Translations under genes and position numbers: made by a program | Source of the DNA: Nematostella vectensis | Lineage: Eukaryota > Cnidaria > Anthozoa > Actiniaria > Edwardsiidae | Reading direction: 5' to 3' | NCBI RefSeq assembly: GCF_932526225.1 | Contig: NC_064042.1 | Coordinates: forward strand, 787,001-851,000 | Length of the DNA stretch: 64,000 nucleotides | In this document: piece by piece, positions 56,500 to 64,000 of the stretch | Layout of the letters: each line of letters opens with the position of its first letter | How positions within the stretch are numbered: position 1 is the first letter of the stretch | Notes under the pieces: generated by a model | Seen by the model: the letters and a program-made list of their open reading frames with translations, nothing else | Told to the model about the DNA's origin: nothing | Database searches by the model: none

Positions 56500-59400
56500 C
56501 TATTTAAAGTCAGGGAGCCGCTCGTTGCCATCAATGACGTCCTGAATTGATGAGCGCCTGACAACAGAGTCCCCGAGCTGTTTGACAAAGGAACAGATCT
56601 GACAGGCTTCATCTTCGCACGGTGGAGCGTTTCGACTTGCGAAATCTGAGGGGAGAATGGAGGACCCTGATACGTGTCTGACTGTGGCTTGGTACTGACT
56701 GACTGCAGAGAGGAAGGTCGAAATTCGTGGGCTTGCGGAAAACTCGCCGCGGCATAATTTCTCGTACGCCTGTACGCAGGGTTTGCTGTCAGTCAAGATG
56801 GACGCTCGGTGATGAGATTGTATTAAGTAGGGGCTGAAATGTCTGGTAGCAGAGGCTATAGACAGTGCTTCAACTTCGCAGGGCAACCAAGACGACTGTG
56901 AACCTTTTAGCTTGGCGCTGTAGAACCCAGCGAGGTGTAGGTTGCCGTTACGTGTGATGTAAAGTGTGGCGCCGATTCCTGGGTCACGCAGGGCGCCATC
57001 CGTGACAATCCATAGGAAATCCTCAGGTCTTGGCAGGGTGATGACGCGGGTGGAAGAGAGGGCCTTCTGGGCATTATATAAAGCCGTATGTAGATTGTCA
57101 GTCCACTCAATAGTATCTCGTGACTCCCGGCCAGCGACAATTTCGTCGAGGGGTGATAGAAATGTGGAGCACTGTGGTACAACTCGTGAAAGTACCTTGT
57201 ATGCGCCAATAAAAGAACGCATGCGACCAACGGTAGTTGGGGTTGGACATTGGGCTAGCGTAGCAACTCGGTGGGGGCTAGCCTTCAAGGTGCCTGCACT
57301 CCAGATCCATCCAAGAATAGTAGTGGTCTTGGGGTTGATGATTGTTTTGGAGGCAGACAAGCGAAGATTGCATTCGTGAAGAGCCTGGAGGGTTCTTTTC
57401 CAGTTGCTGAAGAGTTCATGTGGGGTGTTTCCTCCACAGTAGAGATCATCGGCAAGCTTGACAACAACGCCTTCAGCAAGAAGATCTCCAAGGACGCGGC
57501 ACATTAGTTCTTCTAACGCAGTTTCAGAACCAGGCATACCCATTGCACAACGGGTGTAAACTCTGACGCCGCGAAAGGGAGTTGCGACTCCGCAGTATTT
57601 CAGAGAGTCTCTTGACAGAGGGATCTGATAAAATGCACTGGTTAGGTCAGTCGCAATGAGGTGATTCCATTGGGCGATTTGGCGTAATGTTGAATCGACG
57701 TTTGGCATTAACGACGGTTGAGGTTTGCTGTATCTTCCAACATCAGCAAAGGCTGTTACAAGGCGTGAACCTCCATTCGGCTTGCGGACTAGAAATGATG
57801 GATTTAGATATTCCACGGAGATGCCTACGTCTTCTGGGCGTTTAAAGACCCCCTGATTCTCCAGTTCATCAAATTTATCTTGTAACTCGAGAAGTTTTTC
57901 ACGTGCATATTGGGGAAGGCGCCCTTTCCGTTGGGGGGGTTCAACAGGCCCCATGTTGACTCTGGCTTCGAAGGGGCCTACGTGGCCGTTGTAGCCTTCG
58001 ATATTAGCGTCAAACACCTGGTCGTATTCATGGTGGAGGGCTTTGAACTTGGCTTTGATATCTGATGGTAGCAAACTGTCAGGATCTAGAGAAACGTTTG
58101 CTGAATGAAGGGTGTCTGTAGAAGGGAACGCACGGGCTGGGCTGGTCGTTGTGACGTTCGATGGTTCGAAAAGTTGGCGGACTTGACAGAAGTGCTCGTT
58201 ACGTTTGAGTGAGCGTGGCTCCGATGTAAGGTTGGGAATACGTATTCTTCCGGCTATGCTGGTAACGATGCCAGGGGGAGGCCAGACAGCAGATGGTTTT
58301 ACTCTACGAGCGCTCGGCGCGTCGGTACGAGGTTCAAGTGCATACTCGGCATCAGTGGGTGTGTCGTCCGGTAGTGTGATTTCAAGAAACTCGCCTGGCC
58401 AGACTGTTGCGTTGCGTGGTGGTGCACGGAGGACGGTTACAAGGCGTGCCGTGGTCAAGGTGAGGGTGGAGTGGTGGGCTCCATAAGTGTAGATGGTGTT
58501 GTCTCCAAGGATAATCTGCCCTTTTGCAGGTCGGACCGCAATGTCATTTTTCTCCATAAAGGGCGTGCCGGCTAACACTTCTACGTCTAGGTTTTCCACA
58601 ACGAGACCTTCAAATGAGAAAGACTTATCTGCCCGGGTAAGAGAAAGGCGCGTTTCACCAACAACACGTAACTGGGATGAGCCGTCGGCCTGGCTTACGG
58701 ACTGAGAGCTGGTTGTAATATTGCAACCGAGGCGTGTCGCGGTGGAGAGTCTTATCATGTTGCCTGTGGCACCGCTGTCGACGGTCATTCGTACGGTATG
58801 GTGATTGTAGAAGACGTCTAGATATGGTGACTGGCGGGTCTGTATTCTGAGGACGACCGCGTCATGGGCAGTGTGTGCAGGGGGGTCGATGGACTCAGTC
58901 GAGGGCATTTGGGCGTGTGTCTCTAACTCAGAGTCATTGTCGTCGAAGATGTCAGCGATTTGTCTTGCTTTAATCATATAGCGCCGATCGCTATCTGGGA
59001 GAAATTTGCATTCGCTTAGGAAGTGATGAGTATCCGACCGATTAGCCTGACTGCAGAGTGGGCATACCTTCGAGGAGCGGGGCTTTCTTGATGTGGTCTT
59101 GCTATTTGGTGCCGGTTTCCACTGATTGTTGTGGCTTGCGGCAGGTTTCCACTGATAAGTGTTGCTGACGGCTGAGCGAAGGATCTTTGCATCATCGGAC
59201 GTGCGAATTTCCTCTAGCAGGGAGCTCAATGCCTGAGAGATTTCTGGTTTGATCGATGCGAGAGTCCTAGAACGTAGCTCTGTCCCGTACCGTTGCTTAA
59301 CAAGGCGAGGTAGTGATGGGTGAATAAGCCTCAGCCAAGTCAACACTATGAGGTTTTCTAGTGTTGGGGAAAGTTCCTCTTCTTCTGTTACTTGTTCGCC

Positions 59401-59901
59401 ATGGTGAGTTAGGTTATTGGGTTTGAGGAGGGAATCCTCGGCGAAAGCCATAAGTCTTTGAAACAGGTCTTCCGGGCGCTCGTCGGGCTCTAGATGGATG
59501 TCGACGAAATCTATGAAGTGTGCACCAGTTACTTGAAATCCAAAATGTTGTCGGATCGCCTGCCAGATAAACTCTAGAGATGTAGAGTTCTTAACTAAAG
59601 TGTTTCTCGAAATAATAGGACAGTAGTTTGCGATTTGTCCTAGCATAAGTTCTAAAAAGTTCACCTTCTGTTGGGCAGTGAGGCGTTTTGATTGTTGAAC
59701 GGTTTCATCATCATCGGTATAGCCACGGAGAGGTTCGGTCTTTGTTTTCTTTTTCCATGTAGCTCCATCGGCAAGATAAGTTGAGAAATTTGTATCGAGA
59801 GACAGCGTATACATCAGGTTTTGCTTCCAGTTTTCAAAACTGGTGATAGTTTCGGTTTTAGATAGGCTCCATTGTTTTGGTGCTCTGTGAGTAGCAGCCA
59901 T
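56500..59901 (-). CDS. Gag-protease-RT-RNase H polyprotein of the LTR element, no integrase
   Basis: 1133 codons from ATG 59899-59901. The first 270 residues are a Gag-like helical region. A C-x2-C-x8-H-x5-C zinc knuckle-like motif ([15 protein letters not shown]) lies near residue 280. An aspartic protease motif [10 protein letters not shown] lies near residue 375. The reverse transcriptase follows with [29 protein letters not shown] and, in place of the usual Y-x-D-D, KLADDLY near residue 845. RNase H has [16 protein letters not shown], a conserved glutamate in [19 protein letters not shown] and SDFASRN. The ORF ends shortly after a CQICSF.KQ block that in related Ty3-like elements of cnidarians leads on to the integrase. 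The copy may therefore depend on another element for integration. Confidence 0.85.
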   Translation of the reverse strand: MAATHRAPKQWSLSKTETITSFENWKQNLMYTLSLDTNFSTYLADGATWKKKTKTEPLRGYTDDDETVQQSKRLTAQQKVNFLELMLGQIANYCPIISRNTLVKNSTSLEFIWQAIRQHFGFQVTGAHFIDFVDIHLEPDERPEDLFQRLMAFAEDSLLKPNNLTHHGEQVTEEEELSPTLENLIVLTWLRLIHPSLPRLVKQRYGTELRSRTLASIKPEISQALSSLLEEIRTSDDAKILRSAVSNTYQWKPAASHNNQWKPAPNSKTTSRKPRSSKVCPLCSQANRSDTHHFLSECKFLPDSDRRYMIKARQIADIFDDNDSELETHAQMPSTESIDPPAHTAHDAVVLRIQTRQSPYLDVFYNHHTVRMTVDSGATGNMIRLSTATRLGCNITTSSQSVSQADGSSQLRVVGETRLSLTRADKSFSFEGLVVENLDVEVLAGTPFMEKNDIAVRPAKGQIILGDNTIYTYGAHHSTLTLTTARLVTVLRAPPRNATVWPGEFLEITLPDDTPTDAEYALEPRTDAPSARRVKPSAVWPPPGIVTSIAGRIRIPNLTSEPRSLKRNEHFCQVRQLFEPSNVTTTSPARAFPSTDTLHSANVSLDPDSLLPSDIKAKFKALHHEYDQVFDANIEGYNGHVGPFEARVNMGPVEPPQRKGRLPQYAREKLLELQDKFDELENQGVFKRPEDVGISVEYLNPSFLVRKPNGGSRLVTAFADVGRYSKPQPSLMPNVDSTLRQIAQWNHLIATDLTSAFYQIPLSRDSLKYCGVATPFRGVRVYTRCAMGMPGSETALEELMCRVLGDLLAEGVVVKLADDLYCGGNTPHELFSNWKRTLQALHECNLRLSASKTIINPKTTTILGWIWSAGTLKASPHRVATLAQCPTPTTVGRMRSFIGAYKVLSRVVPQCSTFLSPLDEIVAGRESRDTIEWTDNLHTALYNAQKALSSTRVITLPRPEDFLWIVTDGALRDPGIGATLYITRNGNLHLAGFYSAKLKGSQSSWLPCEVEALSIASATRHFSPYLIQSHHRASILTDSKPCVQAYEKLCRGEFSASPRISTFLSAVSQYQATVRHVSGSSILPSDFASRNAPPCEDEACQICSFVKQLGDSVVRRSSIQDVIDGNERLPDFK

Positions 59902-59983
59902 TTCTTCGGTAAATAAGTTGTGCTGTCACAGCGGCGTTTGCTGTTCTATTCTGTGATTTTTTTGGCGAAAGAGACGAAGGGAC

Positions 59984-60001
59984 GAAATCCAGCTGCCACC
60001 A
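59984..60001 (-). promoter_or_regulatory. Primer-binding site of the LTR element
   Basis: TGGTGGCAGCTGGATTTC directly follows the 5' LTR on the minus strand. It starts with TGG (complement of the tRNA CCA end), and the next bases fit an acceptor stem ending GCTGCC-A, as in animal Leu tRNAs. The tRNA identity is from general knowledge, not from a search. Confidence 0.55.
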
Positions 60002-60161
60002 CGCCAGTTGAATAAGACCACAAACTAGGACACAACTTGGAAACGCTTTAATCAACAGAGAACCAAAGCCAGTATCGTAACACAGCAAAAACAAGATGGC
60101 GGAGAGAAGGCAGGATTTTGGTGAACGTAACATAACTAAGTACCGCTGACCGGTACTGGCG
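60002..60161 (-). repeat. 5' LTR of the retroelement
   Basis: 160 bp, identical to the other LTR. It joins the ATPase frame directly, giving a short hybrid tail of 37 codons before a stop at 60048. Confidence 0.9.
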
Positions 60162-60647
60162 CAGTGTTTTGGTGCCAATTTGAGATGGATTATGGAATGT
60201 AACCACACAGGCGGCGTTATCACGAAAGGGCTTTGCTATGGATGTTAATTGTTGCGTCAATACCCACACTGATAATCCATCGTGTCTCCCTGAGAATGCT
60301 AGATCGATAAACTTGTTCGAGCGTTGCTTTAGATCTTTCGATACAGCACAGTCATCCAAAACGAGTAACGTATTTGTACCAGAAAATAGCGCCGCACAAT
60401 CTGTTAATAACTCGTTAATCTTATCGCTGTTACTAGCATCCGGCGATAATACCAAGAAACGTTTATCTCCGTGAGCAAATCTACGATAGGACTTATTTTT
60501 CGCATAAGTCGGACAAATCAACACAATGTATTCAAACACATTGCGGAACGGCCCTCGAAGCTGTTCCGTGAGATACTTAGTCTTCCCACAATTTGTCGGG
60601 CCAGTTATAATACAATGAAAAGGAACTTTTTCTCGTAATTCTTCCAT
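60162..60647 (-). CDS. FtsK/A32-type genome-packaging ATPase, N-terminal part
   Basis: ATG at 60645-60647. Residues 16-23 are the Walker A motif GPTNCGKT; residues 94-99 (LLVLDD) are Walker B. A following segment WVLTQQ fits the polar sensor position of A32-like packaging ATPases. The enzyme pumps the genome into the virion. The visible N-terminal part has 162 codons; the remaining 46 lie at 56045-56185. The retroelement between them would leave a truncated product with a foreign tail, still holding both ATP-binding motifs but lacking the conserved C-terminal block. It lies 27 bases after the MCP gene. Confidence 0.85.
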
Positions 60648-60674
60648 TCTTTTGTATTGGCAGCAGTGGTCCTT

Positions 60675-61916
60675 TTAATACATAATTGACCGTAAGTTTG
60701 AGTTCATACCCTCCATCAACGCGTCGGCCACTACAAACATGTAGCAGGTGATATTTCCTGTTCCTCCAACTTTCCGTCTAATTTCTAGTTTTACTCCGTC
60801 TCGCGTGTTGTTCAAGACCAGACCTCCTCCGTGAATGCTGTTATCTGGGTGTGCCCTCAAGTCGATCCACAGAGCAAACTTGTTGTTGGTGTAAAAATCT
60901 TTTTGATTAAGCGAACTCGTGAACCCGAAACGTTTCTTTACCGACTCCCACAAATCGGCTGGTATCATTCCTTTCGAATAGAGTCGATTTGGCATTCCGT
61001 CGATGTTAACATGAACTGATTTTATATCTGGGCTGACAAATTTCTCAGAGTCTCGTGTTCCCCCTGTGTGGTTCTCTGTAAATAAACAAAGCACTCCTGT
61101 CATTGACTTTCTCGGTAGATTGATATGTTCGTTAATAACCGAGTCATTTGGCTTGGAGATGGTGAAAGTCTTGTGAAGAATGACGTTCTCGTAAAAAAAG
61201 CCTTTCCCAACTTGATAGGAGACCGCTGCCTCCCTAGCAAGGTATTCACTGGAGATGCAAGCATATTCCAACTCAAGGTTTGCGATGGTGTAATTAGGTG
61301 TTGGTGTGGTGCTTGAATACACAACAATGTCTGATACGGGAGCGAGTGTAATCTCAAATGTAAGTGGGTGTGGTAGGGCCTTTGGGTAGAAAACACCATG
61401 GTCATTCAAAATAGGATGGTCTAGCGGGATTTTGTATTTTGTATTATGTACTGCTGCGAGAGCCACCTCTTTTGCATCTGAGGTAGACTTGTCTCCTGCG
61501 TTTGTTCTGAGTTTTCTCATATTCTCTGATGAGATACCCTGTTTCAATAGATCCTCTCGTTCCTCCTTGGGGATGAATAGGCCGTGATACGTTTGAAATA
61601 GATCGTATCGTTGGGTATCTTGCAGTGTTTCTCCGCCGAAAAGAATCTTGAGCCTTGACACTAGGTTTCGACCAACGTTGTTGACGAGAGTATTATTTGC
61701 ATGCCCTGTGACGCCTAAGTCGAATAGTAAGGATACACTACCTGGAACGATAACCACATTTTCGGCAAGTTTTGGTATGTTTACATACAGAGTCTCACCA
61801 GGATTTGCGGATGAAGGGTTCAGTGTGATTCGATTTAGGCTCGCATCGGCCTTCAAACCGAAAGGTTCTCGTGGGATCCTGTTTGGATTAATTTTTTCTG
61901 AAATTGCTTGCGACAT
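60675..61916 (-). CDS. Major capsid protein (double jelly-roll, Polinton type)
   Basis: ATG at 61914-61916, 413 residues. The sequence alternates short beta-strand segments with loops over the whole length. Typical Polinton-MCP features are the N-terminal strand run SLNRITLNPSSANPGETLYV, NNTLVNNVGRNLVSRLKILF, the E-x-x-x-L-x-K-Q-G helix after YDLFQTYHGLF, and a C-terminal KLEIRRKVGGTGNITCYMFV with a final Y. The length is at the short end for the class. It forms the hexameric capsomers of an icosahedral virion together with the penton protein. The gene is divergent from the integrase, with only 34 bases between the two start codons. Confidence 0.8.
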   Translation of the reverse strand: MSQAISEKINPNRIPREPFGLKADASLNRITLNPSSANPGETLYVNIPKLAENVVIVPGSVSLLFDLGVTGHANNTLVNNVGRNLVSRLKILFGGETLQDTQRYDLFQTYHGLFIPKEEREDLLKQGISSENMRKLRTNAGDKSTSDAKEVALAAVHNTKYKIPLDHPILNDHGVFYPKALPHPLTFEITLAPVSDIVVYSSTTPTPNYTIANLELEYACISSEYLAREAAVSYQVGKGFFYENVILHKTFTISKPNDSVINEHINLPRKSMTGVLCLFTENHTGGTRDSEKFVSPDIKSVHVNIDGMPNRLYSKGMIPADLWESVKKRFGFTSSLNQKDFYTNNKFALWIDLRAHPDNSIHGGGLVLNNTRDGVKLEIRRKVGGTGNITCYMFVVADALMEGMNSNLRSIMY

Positions 61917-61950
61917 CTTTGATTTTAAGAAAAGGAGAGATAATCTTTAA
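61917..61950. promoter_or_regulatory. Divergent promoter region between MCP and integrase
   Basis: The 34-base gap holds TTAAAGATTA (61941-61950, minus), the shared motif, overlapping the bases just before the integrase ATG. If both genes use signals here, their transcription would interfere or be switched; this is inference. Confidence 0.5.
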
Positions 61951-62940
61951 ATGAGTAACGAAAGCAGGTTATCAAAAATATACTACAGTACCAGGGGGTA
62001 CTGGAAAGGCTATGAAGCTATCAATAAATTGGCAGACGCTGCCAAAGTGAGCCAATCTACATCTAAGAAGTGGCTTGAGAAACAGGCATTGTGGCAAATC
62101 TATTTACCACCTCCAAAACATATCCCCAGACCTCACTGGGTTGTGGATAAGCCTAATCAGATTCACCAAGCAGATCTATTGTTCATGCCTCACGATAAAG
62201 TGGGTAGAAAAACCTATCTTTACGCGTTGGTCGTGATTGATATTGCCTCGAGATACAAAGATGCTGAAGCACTAACTACAAAAGATTCGAGCGGAATCGC
62301 TAAGGGGTTTGAAAAAATATACTCCAGAAAGTTACGTTGGCCTCATACAGTGATTGTCGATCCAGGGACTGAATTTATGGGGGAGGTAACAAAGATTATG
62401 AAAAAGAAGGGTGTTACCATCCAGCGAAGTGAAGCTGGGAACCATCGCGCACAGGCTTTTGTCGAACGCGCTAACAGGACACTGGCAGAGAGGTTGTTTT
62501 CTCATCAGTATGCTCAAGAAATGATTAGTGATGATCGCTCTAGAGTTTGGGTGAAGCGTTTACCAGATGTTTTGAGAAATTTGAACAGTCAGCCTATAAG
62601 AATCACCGGCAAAGAGCCTGTAAAAGCTATAAGATTGAAAGAGGTTGATATCAAGCCTCGAAGGTACAAGCGTGTTGTTGGACTTGATGAGGTGAGACTA
62701 CCCCTAGGGGTTAGAGTTAGATACCTCCTTAATCCTGGGGAGGATGAAGGGGGCGAACGTAGGCGTGCCACAGATCCGATCTGGAGTTTGGAAGTCTTTG
62801 ATATATCACGTAGTGTGGTGTCACCTAATCAACCTGTGTTGTATTATCTAGAGGGTGGACCTAGACGCGGATTTACTAGGGAAGAGCTTCGGGTTGTGCC
62901 AGAAGATACTGAGCTGCCGCCTAATTTTGTGTTGAAATGA
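61951..62940 (+). CDS. Retroviral-type integrase of the Polinton
   Basis: 329 residues. An N-terminal helix-turn-helix-like segment (AINKLADAAKVSQSTSKKWL) precedes the RNase H-fold core. The catalytic triad is visible as D75 (HQADLLFMP), D137 (VDPGTEFMGE) and E172 (QAFVERANRTL), that is a D,D(34)E spacing. The C-terminal 90 residues are basic and end with GGPRRGFTREELRVVPEDTE, typical of Polinton integrases. It inserts the element into the host chromosome with 6-bp duplications in known members. It is the only core gene here on the plus strand and meets polB tail to tail with one base between the stop codons. Confidence 0.9.
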   Translation: MSNESRLSKIYYSTRGYWKGYEAINKLADAAKVSQSTSKKWLEKQALWQIYLPPPKHIPRPHWVVDKPNQIHQADLLFMPHDKVGRKTYLYALVVIDIASRYKDAEALTTKDSSGIAKGFEKIYSRKLRWPHTVIVDPGTEFMGEVTKIMKKKGVTIQRSEAGNHRAQAFVERANRTLAERLFSHQYAQEMISDDRSRVWVKRLPDVLRNLNSQPIRITGKEPVKAIRLKEVDIKPRRYKRVVGLDEVRLPLGVRVRYLLNPGEDEGGERRRATDPIWSLEVFDISRSVVSPNQPVLYYLEGGPRRGFTREELRVVPEDTELPPNFVLK

Positions 62941-62941
62941 G

Positions 62942-64000
62942 CTAATACAAAGGTTTTGTGTGAATTCTGTCGTCTGCCACTATGCGTTTATCGTAATATG
63001 CGCTCAAGCCAAGTTTATTCTGAGTGTATGTCACAATTTGGTTATGGTGAACTCTAAAACCGGTATTTTGCGCCTTATCTTTGACCCCGTTCAAAGCTTC
63101 GTAGTATCTATTCCAGGACATATTATTTTGTCTTTTGGAAACGCCCTTACAACTAAACTTTGCTTTCATTGCCGTGTCTTCGGCGTAATAGCATTTGGAG
63201 GTAAGAGCTATCATTCGCGTCCCCTTAAACTCGAGTTTAAAGAGCCCTGGAGTTCTGTCGTGATATTTCGAGGTTGACAGAAATTCAGCTTTTCCGTTTT
63301 GGGAATATTCATCTTGGAGTTTAGGTTTGATAATCTCATCCAAGTTTTCATTCGAAAGAGCCATGTAGAGGCTGTCGGTGTCCATTTGTATGAGTTCGAA
63401 GTCCTTTCGATCGACATATTTGTCAAGAAAATCGTAGTAAAATTCCAACATTCGTAGTTTAGCCAATTGGTATACAGCTATACCACACTGATAAGGTCGG
63501 TTTATAGTGACCTGCCGCTTTCTTTCTTTCAGCTCGTACGTGTCATTGATGACTTCTAAATCGTCAAAGAAAGGACTTCTAAAAGCCTTATCAACCTCCG
63601 CCTCGTCTTGAGTATAGCTAGTCTTGGTATGTTTTTCGAGATCTTCGATCATCTTACCATAAAAAGAGTTACCTTTTAGTTTGTAAGTATCTCCTAGCTG
63701 CTTCAAGGCGGGGTTAGAATCCCCATCTCTTCGAGCGTTGCTGACTTCGTCTGGAAACCATTTGAAAGGTCTTCCCGATACATATTTTATAATTTTGTGG
63801 ATAGCTGTTACCTCTAAACCATGGGTAAGATACCATTTCAGTAGGGGTGTATATAGCAAGATCTTCTTTGCCTTGGTCACCCCAAGCAATTTTTTAGTAC
63901 CTTTTAGAGTTTTTCTGTCAGTGTCTTTTTGGTACTGTTTCATATGTTCAGGGACTAGCTCCTCTGGAACACTGTCTACAACAAACAACGGTGAAAACTC
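62942..64000 (-). CDS. Protein-primed type B DNA polymerase, C-terminal part
   Basis: The frame is open to the window edge, so the N-terminal exonuclease and priming regions lie outside. Visible are motif B, YKLKGNSFYGKM (K-x3-N-S-x-Y-G), motif C, LIQMDTDSLYMAL (D-T-D-S), and the thumb segment ALTSKCYYAED with FSCKGVSKRQN. The palm-to-thumb order and the spacing are those of Polinton/adenovirus-like polymerases. It replicates the element, primed by a terminal protein in known relatives. The stop codon (62942-62944) is one base from that of the integrase. No frameshift is seen in the visible part. Confidence 0.9.
   Translation of the reverse strand, partial: EFSPLFVVDSVPEELVPEHMKQYQKDTDRKTLKGTKKLLGVTKAKKILLYTPLLKWYLTHGLEVTAIHKIIKYVSGRPFKWFPDEVSNARRDGDSNPALKQLGDTYKLKGNSFYGKMIEDLEKHTKTSYTQDEAEVDKAFRSPFFDDLEVINDTYELKERKRQVTINRPYQCGIAVYQLAKLRMLEFYYDFLDKYVDRKDFELIQMDTDSLYMALSNENLDEIIKPKLQDEYSQNGKAEFLSTSKYHDRTPGLFKLEFKGTRMIALTSKCYYAEDTAMKAKFSCKGVSKRQNNMSWNRYYEALNGVKDKAQNTGFRVHHNQIVTYTQNKLGLSAYYDKRIVADDRIHTKPLY

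Larger units (their letters stand above)
56189..60161 (-). mobile_element. LTR retroelement inserted in the packaging ATPase gene
   Basis: Two identical 160-bp LTRs (56189-56348, 60002-60161) bound a 3.97-kb element read on the minus strand. The LTR ends are CGCCAGT...ACTGGCG, a 7-bp inverted pair instead of TG...CA. The bases CAG flank it on both sides (56186-56188 and 60162-60164); a 4-bp GCGC reading with shorter LTRs is possible but would not fit the ATPase frame. Next to the 5' LTR (59984-60001) lies TGGTGGCAGCTGGATTTC, a primer-binding site resembling the 3' end of a Leu tRNA. A purine-rich tract (AGAGAGAAAGAAAGGAAG) precedes the 3' LTR. One ORF is present and no integrase. Confidence 0.9.
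48576..64000. mobile_element. Polinton/Maverick virus-like element (right end outside the window)
   Basis: The window shows the core set of this class: type B DNA polymerase, retroviral-type integrase, A32/FtsK-type packaging ATPase, double jelly-roll major capsid protein, penton-like minor capsid protein and a conserved run of small genes. Late genes lie in one block on the minus strand; the integrase lies on the plus strand and converges with polB. The visible part is about 15.4 kb including a 4-kb LTR element inside. The left border is uncertain because the terminal inverted repeat cannot be matched without the right end. The adenain-like protease is not seen. Confidence 0.85.

Noticed and set aside
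56186-60164. Alternative reading of the LTR borders with a GCGC target duplication
   Set aside because: It is possible from sequence alone, but it puts the two ATPase parts in different frames, whereas the CAG reading keeps them in frame.

Overview
The window looks like nuclear DNA of a cnidarian, most likely an anthozoan (sea anemone or coral). The evidence is intron-bearing host genes of animal families (an SLC1 glutamate/neutral amino acid transporter and a CD38/ADP-ribosyl cyclase-like gene), very abundant mini- and macrosatellites, short foldback elements, LINE tails, and a Polinton/Maverick virus-like element. The species is an inference; no database search was possible.

Layout. 1-19165 is a macrosatellite with monomers of about 1.26-2.06 kb; two monomers carry the same 5'-truncated LINE insertion. 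It is followed by a 26-bp minisatellite (19165-19757), a LINE tail (about 20240-20957), a 58-bp repeat, a 334-bp TIR element and other small repeats. From 34693 down to 22088 on the minus strand lie exons of a CD38-like ADP-ribosyl cyclase gene. Its introns hold a 33-bp minisatellite, a 4.5-kb 37-bp minisatellite and a nested pair of TIR elements (31030-34125). 35497-39740 is again repetitive: a 73-bp micro-MITE, a 23-bp minisatellite, a 1.4-kb tandem duplication and a SINE-like unit related to part of the macrosatellite. 41210-46672 (minus) is a seven-exon SLC1 transporter whose exon sizes and phases add up to 532 codons without a break. Its first two introns and intron 5 hold minisatellites.

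From about 48.6 kb to the right edge is a Polinton. It has a protein-primed type B DNA polymerase (C-terminal part), a retroviral-type integrase on the opposite strand, a double jelly-roll major capsid protein, an FtsK/A32-type packaging ATPase, a penton-like minor capsid protein, and a run of small proteins with predicted membrane segments. A SAP-like/zinc-repeat gene and a charged coiled-coil gene sit on the plus strand at its left side. Most of the minus-strand genes are preceded by the same short motif, TTTAAAGATT. The ATPase gene is split by an LTR retroelement (56189-60161) with two identical 160-bp LTRs, a Gag-protease-RT-RNase H ORF and no integrase.

How the parts work together: in the Polinton, polymerase and integrase serve replication and insertion, while MCP, penton and ATPase are the virion assembly set. 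The small membrane proteins may act in the virion or in membrane passage (inference). The break in the ATPase suggests this copy can no longer package on its own. The adenain-type protease normal for Polintons is not in the visible part and may lie beyond 64000.
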